From Desulfobacteraceae bacterium (lineage in GTDB: Bacteria > Desulfobacterota > Desulfobacteria > Desulfobacterales > SURF-7): a DNA stretch of 6,412 bases. Location: NCBI GenBank assembly GCA_030618925.1, contig JAUXCK010000166.1:1-6412 (forward strand). The letters are read 5' to 3'. Below, one piece after another: positions 1 to 5,162 of this stretch. Each line of letters starts with the position of its first letter. Position 1 is the stretch's first letter. Under the pieces are notes generated by a model. It was not told the origin of the DNA and made no database searches. It saw nothing but the letters and a program-made list of their open reading frames with translations. The position numbers and the translations under genes were made by a program.

Positions 1-454
1 CAAGTGGTTCCATCTCCTCACGATCCAGCTTGTTGATAAACGTAATAATGGGGGTATTGCGCATCCTGCAGACTTCCATGAGTTTTTCGGTCTGGGGCTC
101 TACCCCTTTGGCGCTGTCGATAACCATCAAGACACTGTCCACTGCGGTCAGTACCCTGTAAGTGTCTTCAGAAAAATCCTGGTGCCCGGGTGTGTCGAGA
201 AGGTTGATTTCATAACCCCTGTAATCAAACTTCATGACAGAAGTGGTTACAGAAATACCCCTCTCCTTTTCAATAGACATCCAGTCGCTGGTGGCATGTC
301 TGGCAGCCTTTCTCGCCTTAACAGCCCCAGCCTGCTTGATGGCACCCCCGAACAGCAGAAGCTTTTCCGTGAGCGTGGTCTTCCCTGCGTCCGGATGGCT
401 GATAATGCCGAATGTCCGTCTCCGGTTAACTTCCTTTTGATTATGCTTTTCCAT
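1..454 (-). CDS. prfC: Peptide chain release factor 3 (RF3), N-terminal part, cut by window edge
   Basis: RF3 is a cytoplasmic translational GTPase that recycles RF1/RF2 from the ribosome after peptide release. Reading the minus strand from the ATG at 454-452 gives 151 codons with no stop before the window edge, so roughly the first 30% of a protein of about 530 residues (the E. coli length) is present. The G-domain motifs appear in order: G1 SHPDAGKTT (residues 19-27), G2 region ERGISVT (64-70), G3 DTPGH (87-91) and G4 NKLD (141-144). The early pairing of SHPDAGKTTLTEKLLLFGG with the ARHATSDWMSIEKERGISV segment is typical of RF3 rather than EF-G or LepA. The start is preceded by AGGTGAGG, a usable though close Shine-Dalgarno. 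The gene is divergent from the flavoprotein gene at 801. No frameshift or odd residue is visible in this part. Confidence 0.95.
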   Translation of the reverse strand, partial: MEKHNQKEVNRRRTFGIISHPDAGKTTLTEKLLLFGGAIKQAGAVKARKAARHATSDWMSIEKERGISVTTSVMKFDYRGYEINLLDTPGHQDFSEDTYRVLTAVDSVLMVIDSAKGVEPQTEKLMEVCRMRNTPIITFINKLDREEMEPL

Positions 455-501
455 ACCTCACCTGTGTCCTTGTCAACTTCGTTCCTTTTTTCAGGTGCAG
501 C

Positions 502-530
502 ACCCTATCAATGAATATCAGGATTGTAAA
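502..530 (-). promoter_or_regulatory. Weak candidate promoter for prfC
   Basis: On the minus strand a TTTACA box (530-525, 5 of 6 to the sigma70 -35 consensus) is followed after 17 bases by TAGGGT (507-502, only 3 of 6 to the -10 consensus). The predicted start of transcription near 495 would give a leader of about 40 bases before prfC. The poor -10 makes this a tentative call. Confidence 0.2.
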
Positions 531-598
531 GGGATGTTTTAACCCCTTTGCCCTGATGACCAGGGGGGAATCAGCCGGCTTTTTCCCGGCGCCCTCCC
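528..598. repeat. Cluster of GC-rich inverted repeats
   Basis: Three potential hairpins lie close together. AAAGGG (528-533) pairs with CCCTTT (544-549). CCCTG (551-555) pairs with CAGGG (561-565) around a five-base loop. A two-part stem has GGGGGG (563-568) against CCCTCC (593-598) outside and GCCGG (574-578) against CCGGC (586-590) inside, with a seven-base T-rich loop. The second and third share 563-565, so they are alternatives. None is followed by a T-run on either strand, which argues against an intrinsic terminator. Function is unknown. Confidence 0.45.
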
Positions 599-612
599 GA
601 AGGTTATGGCTG

Positions 613-636
613 CCCCGGGAATAGATATTTCCGGGG
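613..636. repeat. 10-bp stem, 4-base loop inverted repeat
   Basis: A nearly perfect inverted repeat pairs 613-622 with 627-636, starting CCCCGG and ending CCGGGG, with one G-T wobble and the loop AGAT. It is the most stable-looking simple hairpin in the window. There is no downstream T-tract on either strand, so it is a leader structure, a protein site or a remnant of a dispersed intergenic repeat rather than an obvious terminator. Confidence 0.5.
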
Positions 637-692
637 AAAATCGGGTGACATCTAAAATAAAAAAACTGCGAATCGGTTTCAGGGAAAAAAAT

Positions 693-708
693 GAGATGAC
701 ATCATCTC
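693..708. promoter_or_regulatory. 16-base palindrome overlapping the -35 box, candidate operator
   Basis: GAGATGACATCATCTC has perfect seven-base arms (693-699 and 702-708) around a central CA. It covers the -35 hexamer of the predicted promoter of the downstream flavoprotein gene, a position typical for a dimeric repressor. No regulator gene is adjacent, so the binding protein cannot be named. On the minus strand the same palindrome is followed by ATTTTTTT, so it could alternatively act as a weak terminator for leftward transcripts. Confidence 0.4.
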
Positions 709-724
709 CATTCTTGGGTATACA
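696..724 (+). promoter_or_regulatory. Sigma70-like promoter of the flavoprotein gene
   Basis: ATGACA (696-701, 5 of 6 to TTGACA) and TATACA (719-724, 4 of 6 to TATAAT) are separated by exactly 17 bases. Transcription would begin near 731, leaving a leader of about 70 bases that contains competing short stems before the Shine-Dalgarno at 790-794. Confidence 0.5.
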
Positions 725-800
725 CATCAGGGAACCCTGAAAATCTGATTCAGGCCGACATGACAGGGTTTCTCTATCTGACTACGGAAAGGAGAAAAAA

Positions 801-1544
801 ATGAAAGTACTCGCATTCAATGGCAGTCCAAGAATGAAAAATGGCATTACAGACAAAATCCTGCAGACTTTTTTGAAAGGTGCAGCATCAGCAGGCGCTG
901 AAACAGAGACGGTCTATGTTGCGAAAAAAAATATCAAATTCTGCTCCGGATGTTTCAATTGCTGGTTTGTGCATCCTGGAAAGTGTATCCATAAAGATGA
1001 TATGATAGAAATCAGGCGTCAAATTAAAGCGGCCGACCTGATTGTCCTGGGATCGCCTGTCTATTTTGACGGGTTTACGGCCCAGATAAAGACCATGCTC
1101 GATCGCCTGATCGCAGGCGGAATGCCTTTTATAGAAATCAGGGACGATCATTTCCGGCATCCCAGTCGGGGCGGGGAAAAGAAAATCAGAAAAATGCTGC
1201 TGATTTCCACCTGCGGGTTTGGGGAAAAGGATAATTTTGACCCCATTATTCACCACATGCAGGCAATCGCAAGGAACTTTGCCACAGGTGAATATATGGG
1301 TGCCCTGGTCAGGCCGGTGGGTTCGACCCTGGAGATGCTGAAGGATGAAAATCCAGAGGGAGTGAAAAGCGTGCTGGACGCATTTTTTCAGGCAGGTGTT
1401 GAAGCAGTAACCAAAGGAACGATTTCTGAAGAATTGCAGGAAGCGGTTTCCGTGCCCTTAATCCCTCTCAAAGAATTTGTAGACAGAGCAAATAAAATGT
1501 TCCATGAACTGATTGCTGAAAAGAAAACCCCGAAGCAAAAGTAG
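801..1544 (+). CDS. NADPH-dependent FMN reductase / iron-sulfur flavoprotein-like oxidoreductase
   Basis: A 247-residue cytoplasmic protein with a flavodoxin-like fold. The first strand and phosphate-binding loop read KVLAFNGSPR (residues 2-11), the usual FMN phosphate site. A second flavin-contacting segment is GSPVYF (84-89), followed by the family's KTMLDR helix (97-102). Between them is a compact cysteine cluster C48, C51, C54, C62 (CX2CX2CX7C). In archaeal iron-sulfur flavoproteins this type of motif binds a 4Fe-4S cluster that passes electrons to FMN. The ligand set is complete here, but related proteins keep these cysteines without a proven cluster. Start choice is firm: AGGAG sits six bases before the ATG. 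It has its own promoter with an operator-like palindrome and is monocistronic, facing rlmN. Physiological substrate is unknown; oxygen or redox stress defence in an anaerobe is one plausible role. Confidence 0.85.
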   Translation: MKVLAFNGSPRMKNGITDKILQTFLKGAASAGAETETVYVAKKNIKFCSGCFNCWFVHPGKCIHKDDMIEIRRQIKAADLIVLGSPVYFDGFTAQIKTMLDRLIAGGMPFIEIRDDHFRHPSRGGEKKIRKMLLISTCGFGEKDNFDPIIHHMQAIARNFATGEYMGALVRPVGSTLEMLKDENPEGVKSVLDAFFQAGVEAVTKGTISEELQEAVSVPLIPLKEFVDRANKMFHELIAEKKTPKQK

Positions 1545-1585
1545 TTCTGCAATTATAGTGTTGTGTCCCGGTCATCCTTTCACCA

Positions 1586-2635
1586 TTATACTTGTCCGGC
1601 ATGAGCGCTGAGCTGCCCGCAGGCAGCCGAGATGTCCTGTCCTTTGCTGTGGCGGATAATGGCCGTAAATCCGCCATCCAGCAAGATACCCAGAAAATGA
1701 CTGATCACTTTATCAGAAGGACGCTTCATATCCGTGCCCGGATAAGGATTAAACGGGATCACATTGATTTTGGCCCTGACATGGGCCAGAAGCTTTACAA
1801 GCCGCCCGGCATCTTCTGCAGAATCATTGATCCCTTTAATCAATACGTATTCAAATGTGATTTTCCGCCTTGGCAGCAGCGGGTAATGTTTGCATGCCTC
1901 GATCAGGTCCTCCATGGGATAGGTCCGGTTTATAGGCATCAGCAGGCTTCTTGTCTTGTTATCTGTTGCATTTAATGATATGGCTAAATTGATGTGTGTG
2001 GCAACACCCAACTCTAAAATTTTCGGAGTCAGACCTGCTGTGGAAACGGTCACCCGGCGTGTGGAAAATTTTAGCCCGTTATCGCTGTCTGTAATCGTTT
2101 CAATGGCATTTAAGAGGTTATTGTAATTTGCCAGGGGTTCCCCCATCCCCATAAATACAATATTTTTAAGGTTTTGGGGCTGCAGCAGGTCTTTTTTGAC
2201 GTCCCGGATCTGGGCAAGAATTTCACCTGTACTGAGATTCCGTTTGAAACCGCCCTTTGCCGTGAGACAGAATTTACACCCCTGGGCACAGCCCACCTGG
2301 GTGGAGACACAAAGTGTGTGATGATTTTTTTCCGGAATCAGAACACTTTCGATATATTGACCATCAGCGAGCTGAAACAGATATTTCCGGGTCCCATCGC
2401 CTGAAATGTCTATGGTTACGGGCGCCAGTCGATTAATCGTAAAATGAGCGGCAAGGAGGTCGCGGAAACTTTTGCCAAGGTCGGTCATGGCATCAAAATC
2501 ATCCGCCTGACGGAGGTAAATCCATTTGAAAATCTGGGTGGCTCGAAATGCACGAACCCCTTGATCCTCAAGCCATTGGGCGAGTTGACGTTTTGTCAGA
2601 TCTTTTATATCTTTTTGTTGAAAGGAAGGTGTCAT
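1586..2635 (-). CDS. rlmN: Dual-specificity RNA methyltransferase RlmN (23S rRNA A2503 / tRNA A37 C2-methylation)
   Basis: This radical-SAM enzyme makes 2-methyladenosine in 23S rRNA at the peptidyl-transferase centre and, in E. coli, in some tRNAs at position 37. The 349-residue protein shows the full family signature. The 4Fe-4S ligands are C116, C120 and C123 (CX3CX2C). The conserved cysteine in HTLCVSTQVGC is C109, equivalent by spacing to E. coli C118. MGMGEPLANYNN (162-173) is the SAM-binding GEPL region, and C339 in SAACGQL near the C-terminus is the expected methyl-carrying cysteine. Length and N-terminal RNA-binding region fit RlmN rather than the resistance enzyme Cfr. The ATG at 2635 fits the family N-terminus, but its own Shine-Dalgarno is weak (GGA five bases upstream). 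It overlaps the stop of an eight-codon leader ORF. It diverges from ffh and converges on the flavoprotein gene 41 bases away with no clear terminator. Confidence 0.97.
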   Translation of the reverse strand: MTPSFQQKDIKDLTKRQLAQWLEDQGVRAFRATQIFKWIYLRQADDFDAMTDLGKSFRDLLAAHFTINRLAPVTIDISGDGTRKYLFQLADGQYIESVLIPEKNHHTLCVSTQVGCAQGCKFCLTAKGGFKRNLSTGEILAQIRDVKKDLLQPQNLKNIVFMGMGEPLANYNNLLNAIETITDSDNGLKFSTRRVTVSTAGLTPKILELGVATHINLAISLNATDNKTRSLLMPINRTYPMEDLIEACKHYPLLPRRKITFEYVLIKGINDSAEDAGRLVKLLAHVRAKINVIPFNPYPGTDMKRPSDKVISHFLGILLDGGFTAIIRHSKGQDISAACGQLSAHAGQV

Positions 2636-2658
2636 TTAATTCCATTAAATTGAATCAT
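2632..2658 (-). CDS. Possible 8-codon leader ORF overlapping the rlmN start
   Basis: On the minus strand an ATG at 2658-2656 opens MIQFNGIK and stops at TGA 2634-2632. The stop shares ATGA with the rlmN start codon (2635-2633). An AAGGA Shine-Dalgarno (2667-2663) is placed four bases before this ATG, better than anything in front of rlmN itself. This arrangement is typical of translational coupling by termination-reinitiation. A reading frame this short can arise by chance, so it remains a candidate. Confidence 0.35.
   Translation of the reverse strand: MIQFNGIK
2634..2650 (-). promoter_or_regulatory. AU-only hairpin spanning the rlmN ribosome-binding site
   Basis: In the rlmN transcript ATTTAAT (2650-2644) pairs perfectly with ATTAAAT (2640-2634), leaving GGA (2643-2641), the only Shine-Dalgarno-like bases for rlmN, in the loop. 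The stem takes in the first two bases of the start codon. It is AU-only and therefore weak. Ribosomes translating the leader ORF would melt it. Confidence 0.3.
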
Positions 2659-2665
2659 TATTTCC

Positions 2666-2694
2666 TTGACATACCATTTATAAAATATTATTTT
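2666..2694 (+). promoter_or_regulatory. Candidate promoter of the ffh operon
   Basis: A perfect TTGACA (2666-2671) is followed after 17 bases by TATTTT (2689-2694, 4 of 6). Predicted transcription start is near 2701, about 32 bases before the ffh ATG. No other promoter-like pair is evident before ffh, so this probably drives the whole ffh-rpsP-khpA-rimM-trmD run. Confidence 0.5.
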
Positions 2695-2705
2695 CAATAG
2701 TTTAA
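2677..2705 (-). promoter_or_regulatory. Candidate promoter of rlmN, overlapping that of ffh
   Basis: On the minus strand TATAAA (2682-2677, 5 of 6) is preceded at 17 bases by TTAAAC (2705-2700, 3 of 6). Transcription would begin near 2670, just upstream of the AAGGA that serves the leader ORF. The -35 is weak and the whole region is AT-rich, so alternatives cannot be excluded. Confidence 0.3.
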
Positions 2706-2732
2706 TGATTATTAAGTGAATATTTTAAAAAA

Positions 2733-4064
2733 ATGTTTGATAATTTAAGCAATAAACTGAACTCGGTCTTTAAAAAACTTAAGGGCCAGGGCAAATTAAG
2801 TGAAAAAAATATCGAAGAGGGCATGCGGGAAGTCCGGATGGCTCTCCTCGAAGCAGATGTCCATTACAAGGTTGTCAAACAATTTATTTCAGATATAAAG
2901 GCCCGTTCTTTAGGGGCTGAGGTACTTGAAAGCCTTACACCGGGTCAGCAAGTCATCAAAATTGTCAATGAAACGTTGACTGATTTGATGGGCGCTAAGC
3001 ATGAAGAGTTGCAGCTTTCAGGCCCGGAACCGGCATCGGTGATGCTGGTGGGGCTGCAGGGGTCCGGTAAAACGACCACTGCCGGCAAACTGGCTGTCTT
3101 TCTAAAAAAACAGGGGAAAAAGCCGTATCTTGTTCCAGCGGATGTTTACCGGCCTGCAGCGATTGACCAGCTTCAGAAGCTGGGTGAACAACTGGAAATA
3201 CCCGTTTTTTCATCCACCACGCAAATGGATCCGGTGGATATTTGCCATAACGCCAGGGCAGCAGCCCTGGATGCGGGATGTGATACCCTGATCTTTGATA
3301 CGGCAGGCCGGCTGCATGTGGATGAGGAACTGATGACCGAGCTCGACCGGATCAAAGAAACGGCCGGGCCGTCTGATATCCTGTTGGTGGCCGACGCCAT
3401 GACCGGGCAGGATGCGGTGAATATCGCCCGGTCATTTGACAGCCGTCTCGATATCGGGGGAATCATTTTAACAAAAATGGACGGCGATGCACGGGGCGGT
3501 GCAGCGCTATCCATTAAGGCCGTCACCGGGAAACCGGTCAAGTTTATCGGTGTTGGTGAAAAATTAGAAGACCTGGAGCCTTTTCATCCGGACAGGATGT
3601 CCTCCAGAATCCTTGGCATGGGGGATGTATTGACCCTGATTGAAAAAGCCCAGGATATGGTGGATGAAAAAAAAGCGCTTGAACTTGAGCAGAAACTAAA
3701 AAAGAGCCAGTTCAGTCTTGAAGATTTCCGCGATCAGATGGTCCAGATCCGAAAAATGGGATCGATCAAGGATATCCTCAAAATGATTCCGGGCATGGCC
3801 AACAACAAGCAGATGAAGAATCTGAATGTAGATGAAAGGGAGTTTGTCAGGATCGAGGCGATAATCAACTCAATGACGCCAAAGGAGCGCCATCAGCACA
3901 CGATTATCAATGGGAGCAGGCGCAAGAGGATTGCAAAAGGCAGCGGAACCCGGGTTCAGGATGTCAACAAGCTTTTGAAAAGCTATGCCCAAATGCTTAA
4001 AATGCTTAAAAAAATCAACAAGGGCGGCATGCGGTCCCTGGGCCGGGGCATGCTGCCGTTCTAA
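2733..4064 (+). CDS. ffh: Signal recognition particle GTPase Ffh (SRP54)
   Basis: Ffh binds 4.5S/SRP RNA and signal sequences emerging from the ribosome, and docks with FtsY for co-translational membrane targeting. The 443-residue protein has all three domains. The N domain (1 to about 90) includes ALLEADV (37-43). The G domain (about 100-295) has GLQGSGKTT (107-115), DVYRPAA (137-143), DTAGR (189-193), TKMDGDARGG (247-256) and GVGEK (273-277). The methionine-rich M domain (about 325-440) carries the RNA-binding SRRKRIAKGSGT helix (395-406) and a flexible finger-loop region around GMANNKQMKN (354-363). Length is normal. The start gives the canonical MFDNLSNKL N-terminus. There is no proper Shine-Dalgarno, only an A-rich stretch, so initiation may rely on low structure. 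It heads the operon, with rpsP 15 bases downstream. Confidence 0.98.
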   Translation: MFDNLSNKLNSVFKKLKGQGKLSEKNIEEGMREVRMALLEADVHYKVVKQFISDIKARSLGAEVLESLTPGQQVIKIVNETLTDLMGAKHEELQLSGPEPASVMLVGLQGSGKTTTAGKLAVFLKKQGKKPYLVPADVYRPAAIDQLQKLGEQLEIPVFSSTTQMDPVDICHNARAAALDAGCDTLIFDTAGRLHVDEELMTELDRIKETAGPSDILLVADAMTGQDAVNIARSFDSRLDIGGIILTKMDGDARGGAALSIKAVTGKPVKFIGVGEKLEDLEPFHPDRMSSRILGMGDVLTLIEKAQDMVDEKKALELEQKLKKSQFSLEDFRDQMVQIRKMGSIKDILKMIPGMANNKQMKNLNVDEREFVRIEAIINSMTPKERHQHTIINGSRRKRIAKGSGTRVQDVNKLLKSYAQMLKMLKKINKGGMRSLGRGMLPF

Positions 4065-4079
4065 CAGGAGAAGGAATAG

Positions 4080-4334
4080 ATGTCAGTTAAAATAAGATTG
4101 GCCAGATATGGCAAGAAAAAGAAACCCTTTTATCGAATCGTGGTGGCGGACAATGAAGCCCCCAGGGATGGAAAATTTTTAGAGATCGTGGGCACTTACA
4201 ATCCTCTGCAGGATCCTGTTGTTGTCGATGTAAAGCAGGATCGGGTCAAATACTGGCTGGGTGAAGGTGCAAAACCTTCAGATACAGTCAGAAGTATCTT
4301 GAAAAAACAGGGTGTTTTTGCTGAATCTGCCTAG
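4080..4334 (+). CDS. rpsP: 30S ribosomal protein S16
   Basis: S16 is an early-binding structural protein of the 30S subunit. The 84-residue product has the diagnostic N-terminus SVKIRLARYGKKKKPFYRIVV (residues 2-22), then ADNEAPRDGKFLE and the LGTYNP-type motif here as VGTYNP. The middle WLGEGAKPSDTV (54-65) is the family's usual ending before the final helix. Length matches the bacterial norm of about 80-90. A strong purine-rich ribosome site, AGGAGAAGGA, lies just before the ATG, the best in the operon, as expected for a stoichiometric ribosomal protein. The 15-base gap from ffh and the 43-base gap to khpA fit a shared transcript. Confidence 0.98.
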   Translation: MSVKIRLARYGKKKKPFYRIVVADNEAPRDGKFLEIVGTYNPLQDPVVVDVKQDRVKYWLGEGAKPSDTVRSILKKQGVFAESA

Positions 4335-4377
4335 ATATGGATTTCTAATTCTCAATTGCCAACCAAGGAGATGAGCT

Positions 4378-4608
4378 ATGAAAGATCTGATCAAGTACAT
4401 TGCACAGGCACTGGTTGACAACCCTGAAGAAGTGTCTGTTTCCGAGGTTGAAGGAAACCAGACATCCGTATTAGAATTGAAAGTGGCCAAAGAAGATTTG
4501 GGGAAAGTGATCGGAAAACAGGGCCGGACAGCCAGGGCGATGCGCACAATACTCAGCGCATCCTCTGCAAAGATCAAAAAGAGAACCGTTCTTGAGATTA
4601 TAGAGTAA
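4378..4608 (+). CDS. khpA: KH-domain RNA-binding protein KhpA
   Basis: A 76-residue protein consisting of a single KH domain. The GxxG loop that grips RNA backbone is GKQG (46-49) within KVIGKQGRTARAMR (43-56). The N-terminal KDLIKYIAQALVDNPEEV (2-19) is characteristic of the KhpA/YlqC family. In Gram-positive bacteria KhpA pairs with KhpB (Jag) as a small RNA chaperone affecting cell division. The role in this lineage is not established, but its place between rpsP and rimM suggests ribosome or RNA maturation. A strong AAGGAG site precedes the ATG with a seven-base spacer. E. coli lacks this gene at the same locus; many Firmicutes and Desulfobacterota-like genomes have it. Confidence 0.93.
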   Translation: MKDLIKYIAQALVDNPEEVSVSEVEGNQTSVLELKVAKEDLGKVIGKQGRTARAMRTILSASSAKIKKRTVLEIIE

Positions 4609-4612
4609 TCTT

Positions 4613-5128
4613 ATGGAGGAAGCCGGTTTTCTTCGCATTGGAAAAGTCGTTGGGGTCCATGGCATCCGCGGCAGCCTCAAGGTCTATTCCTATACTGAGT
4701 CTCCATCGATTTTTAATTCAGGGAACCAGATACTGGTTGAGGATGCAGCAGGCTGTAAACAATTTTTTAAAATCGCCCGGGGAAATCCCCACAAGCGGTT
4801 GATCCTTTTGTCCTTGGCAGGAATAGAAAACCGTCATGCTGCTGAAAAACTTATAAATGCTGACATATTTGCACAAAAATCAACGCTGCCGGGCCTCGAG
4901 AAAGGAGAGTACTACTGGTCTGATATCATCGGACTTAATGTTTTTTTAAAAAACAAAAACTACCTAGGACGTGTTGAATCAATATTTCCCACCGGAAGCA
5001 ACGATGTCTACGTTGTAAAGCATCCGGACAGCGGGAAAGAAACGCTGATTCCGGCGCTTGAATCAGTGATTGAGAAAATTGATCTGGAACACCAGATGAT
5101 GCGTGTTAATTTACCTGAAGGCCTGTGA
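4613..5128 (+). CDS. rimM: Ribosome maturation factor RimM
   Basis: RimM assists late assembly of the 30S head by binding S19. The 171-residue product has the two expected domains. The N-terminal RimM barrel opens FLRIGKVVGVHGIRGSLKV (6-24), with the family GVHGIRG signature. The C-terminal PRC barrel shows EYYWSDIIGL (99-108), PTGSNDVYVV (126-135) and TLIPALESVIEKID (144-157). Length is ordinary for the family. The start lies four bases after the khpA stop with only a GAG seven bases upstream as Shine-Dalgarno, so translation probably depends on coupling to khpA. The gene ends with tandem in-frame stops, TGA then TAG. A seven-bp hairpin spans its 3' end. Confidence 0.97.
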   Translation: MEEAGFLRIGKVVGVHGIRGSLKVYSYTESPSIFNSGNQILVEDAAGCKQFFKIARGNPHKRLILLSLAGIENRHAAEKLINADIFAQKSTLPGLEKGEYYWSDIIGLNVFLKNKNYLGRVESIFPTGSNDVYVVKHPDSGKETLIPALESVIEKIDLEHQMMRVNLPEGL

Positions 5129-5141
5129 TAGTGCCCTTCAG
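5115..5141 (+). promoter_or_regulatory. Hairpin across the rimM stop, upstream of trmD
   Basis: CTGAAGG (5115-5121) pairs perfectly with CCTTCAG (5135-5141) around a 13-base loop that contains both rimM stop codons. No T-run follows, so it is not an intrinsic terminator. Its place, 21 bases before the trmD ATG, suggests an effect on mRNA processing, on translation coupling into trmD or on transcript stability. Confidence 0.35.
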
Positions 5142-5162
5142 AAACGATGATGGGTTTTAAAA

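Larger units (their letters stand above)
455..800. other. 346-base divergent intergenic region with several hairpins and promoter signals
   Basis: No convincing gene lies here. A 62-codon minus-strand frame (727-539) has low-complexity, arginine/proline-rich translation, no Shine-Dalgarno and no family resemblance, and looks accidental. The region holds a weak prfC promoter candidate (502-530), a run of GC-rich inverted repeats (528-636), a well-placed promoter with an overlapping palindrome (693-724), and a long-range stem in the leader of the flavoprotein gene. In that stem, AACCCTG at 733-739 pairs with CAGGGTT at 764-770, while TCAGGG at 727-732 can alternatively pair with CCCTGA at 735-740. 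I recognise no known riboswitch; in particular no FMN riboswitch core is apparent although the next gene is a flavoprotein. Confidence 0.6.

Noticed and set aside
63..75. 13-base direct repeat ATCCTGCAGACTT, also in the flavoprotein gene near 858-870
   Set aside because: Both copies lie in coding sequence in unrelated contexts and on opposite gene strands; coincidence is the simplest explanation.
470..475. Perfect TTGACA on the minus strand just upstream of prfC
   Set aside because: It lies only about 16 bases from the start codon, so a matching -10 would fall on the start of the coding sequence (TGGAAA, not promoter-like).
539..727. 62-codon minus-strand open frame in the intergenic region
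   Set aside because: No ribosome-binding site, odd composition, no recognisable family; it is made of the hairpin-rich region and likely arises by chance.
888..1256. Long minus-strand open frame within the flavoprotein gene
   Set aside because: It is the antisense shadow of a well-supported coding sequence with no ribosome site or family resemblance.
1592..1975. Long plus-strand open frame within rlmN
   Set aside because: It is the shadow of rlmN; the translation shows no known motif and rlmN is unambiguous.
1586..2635. Could the radical-SAM gene be the antibiotic-resistance methyltransferase Cfr?
   Set aside because: The N-terminus, length and surrounding motifs are those of housekeeping RlmN, and the neighbours are core genes with no mobile element.
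2701..2716. Imperfect AT palindrome (TTAAT-GATT-ATTAA) before ffh
   Set aside because: Such short AT-only inverted repeats are expected by chance in a spacer of this composition.
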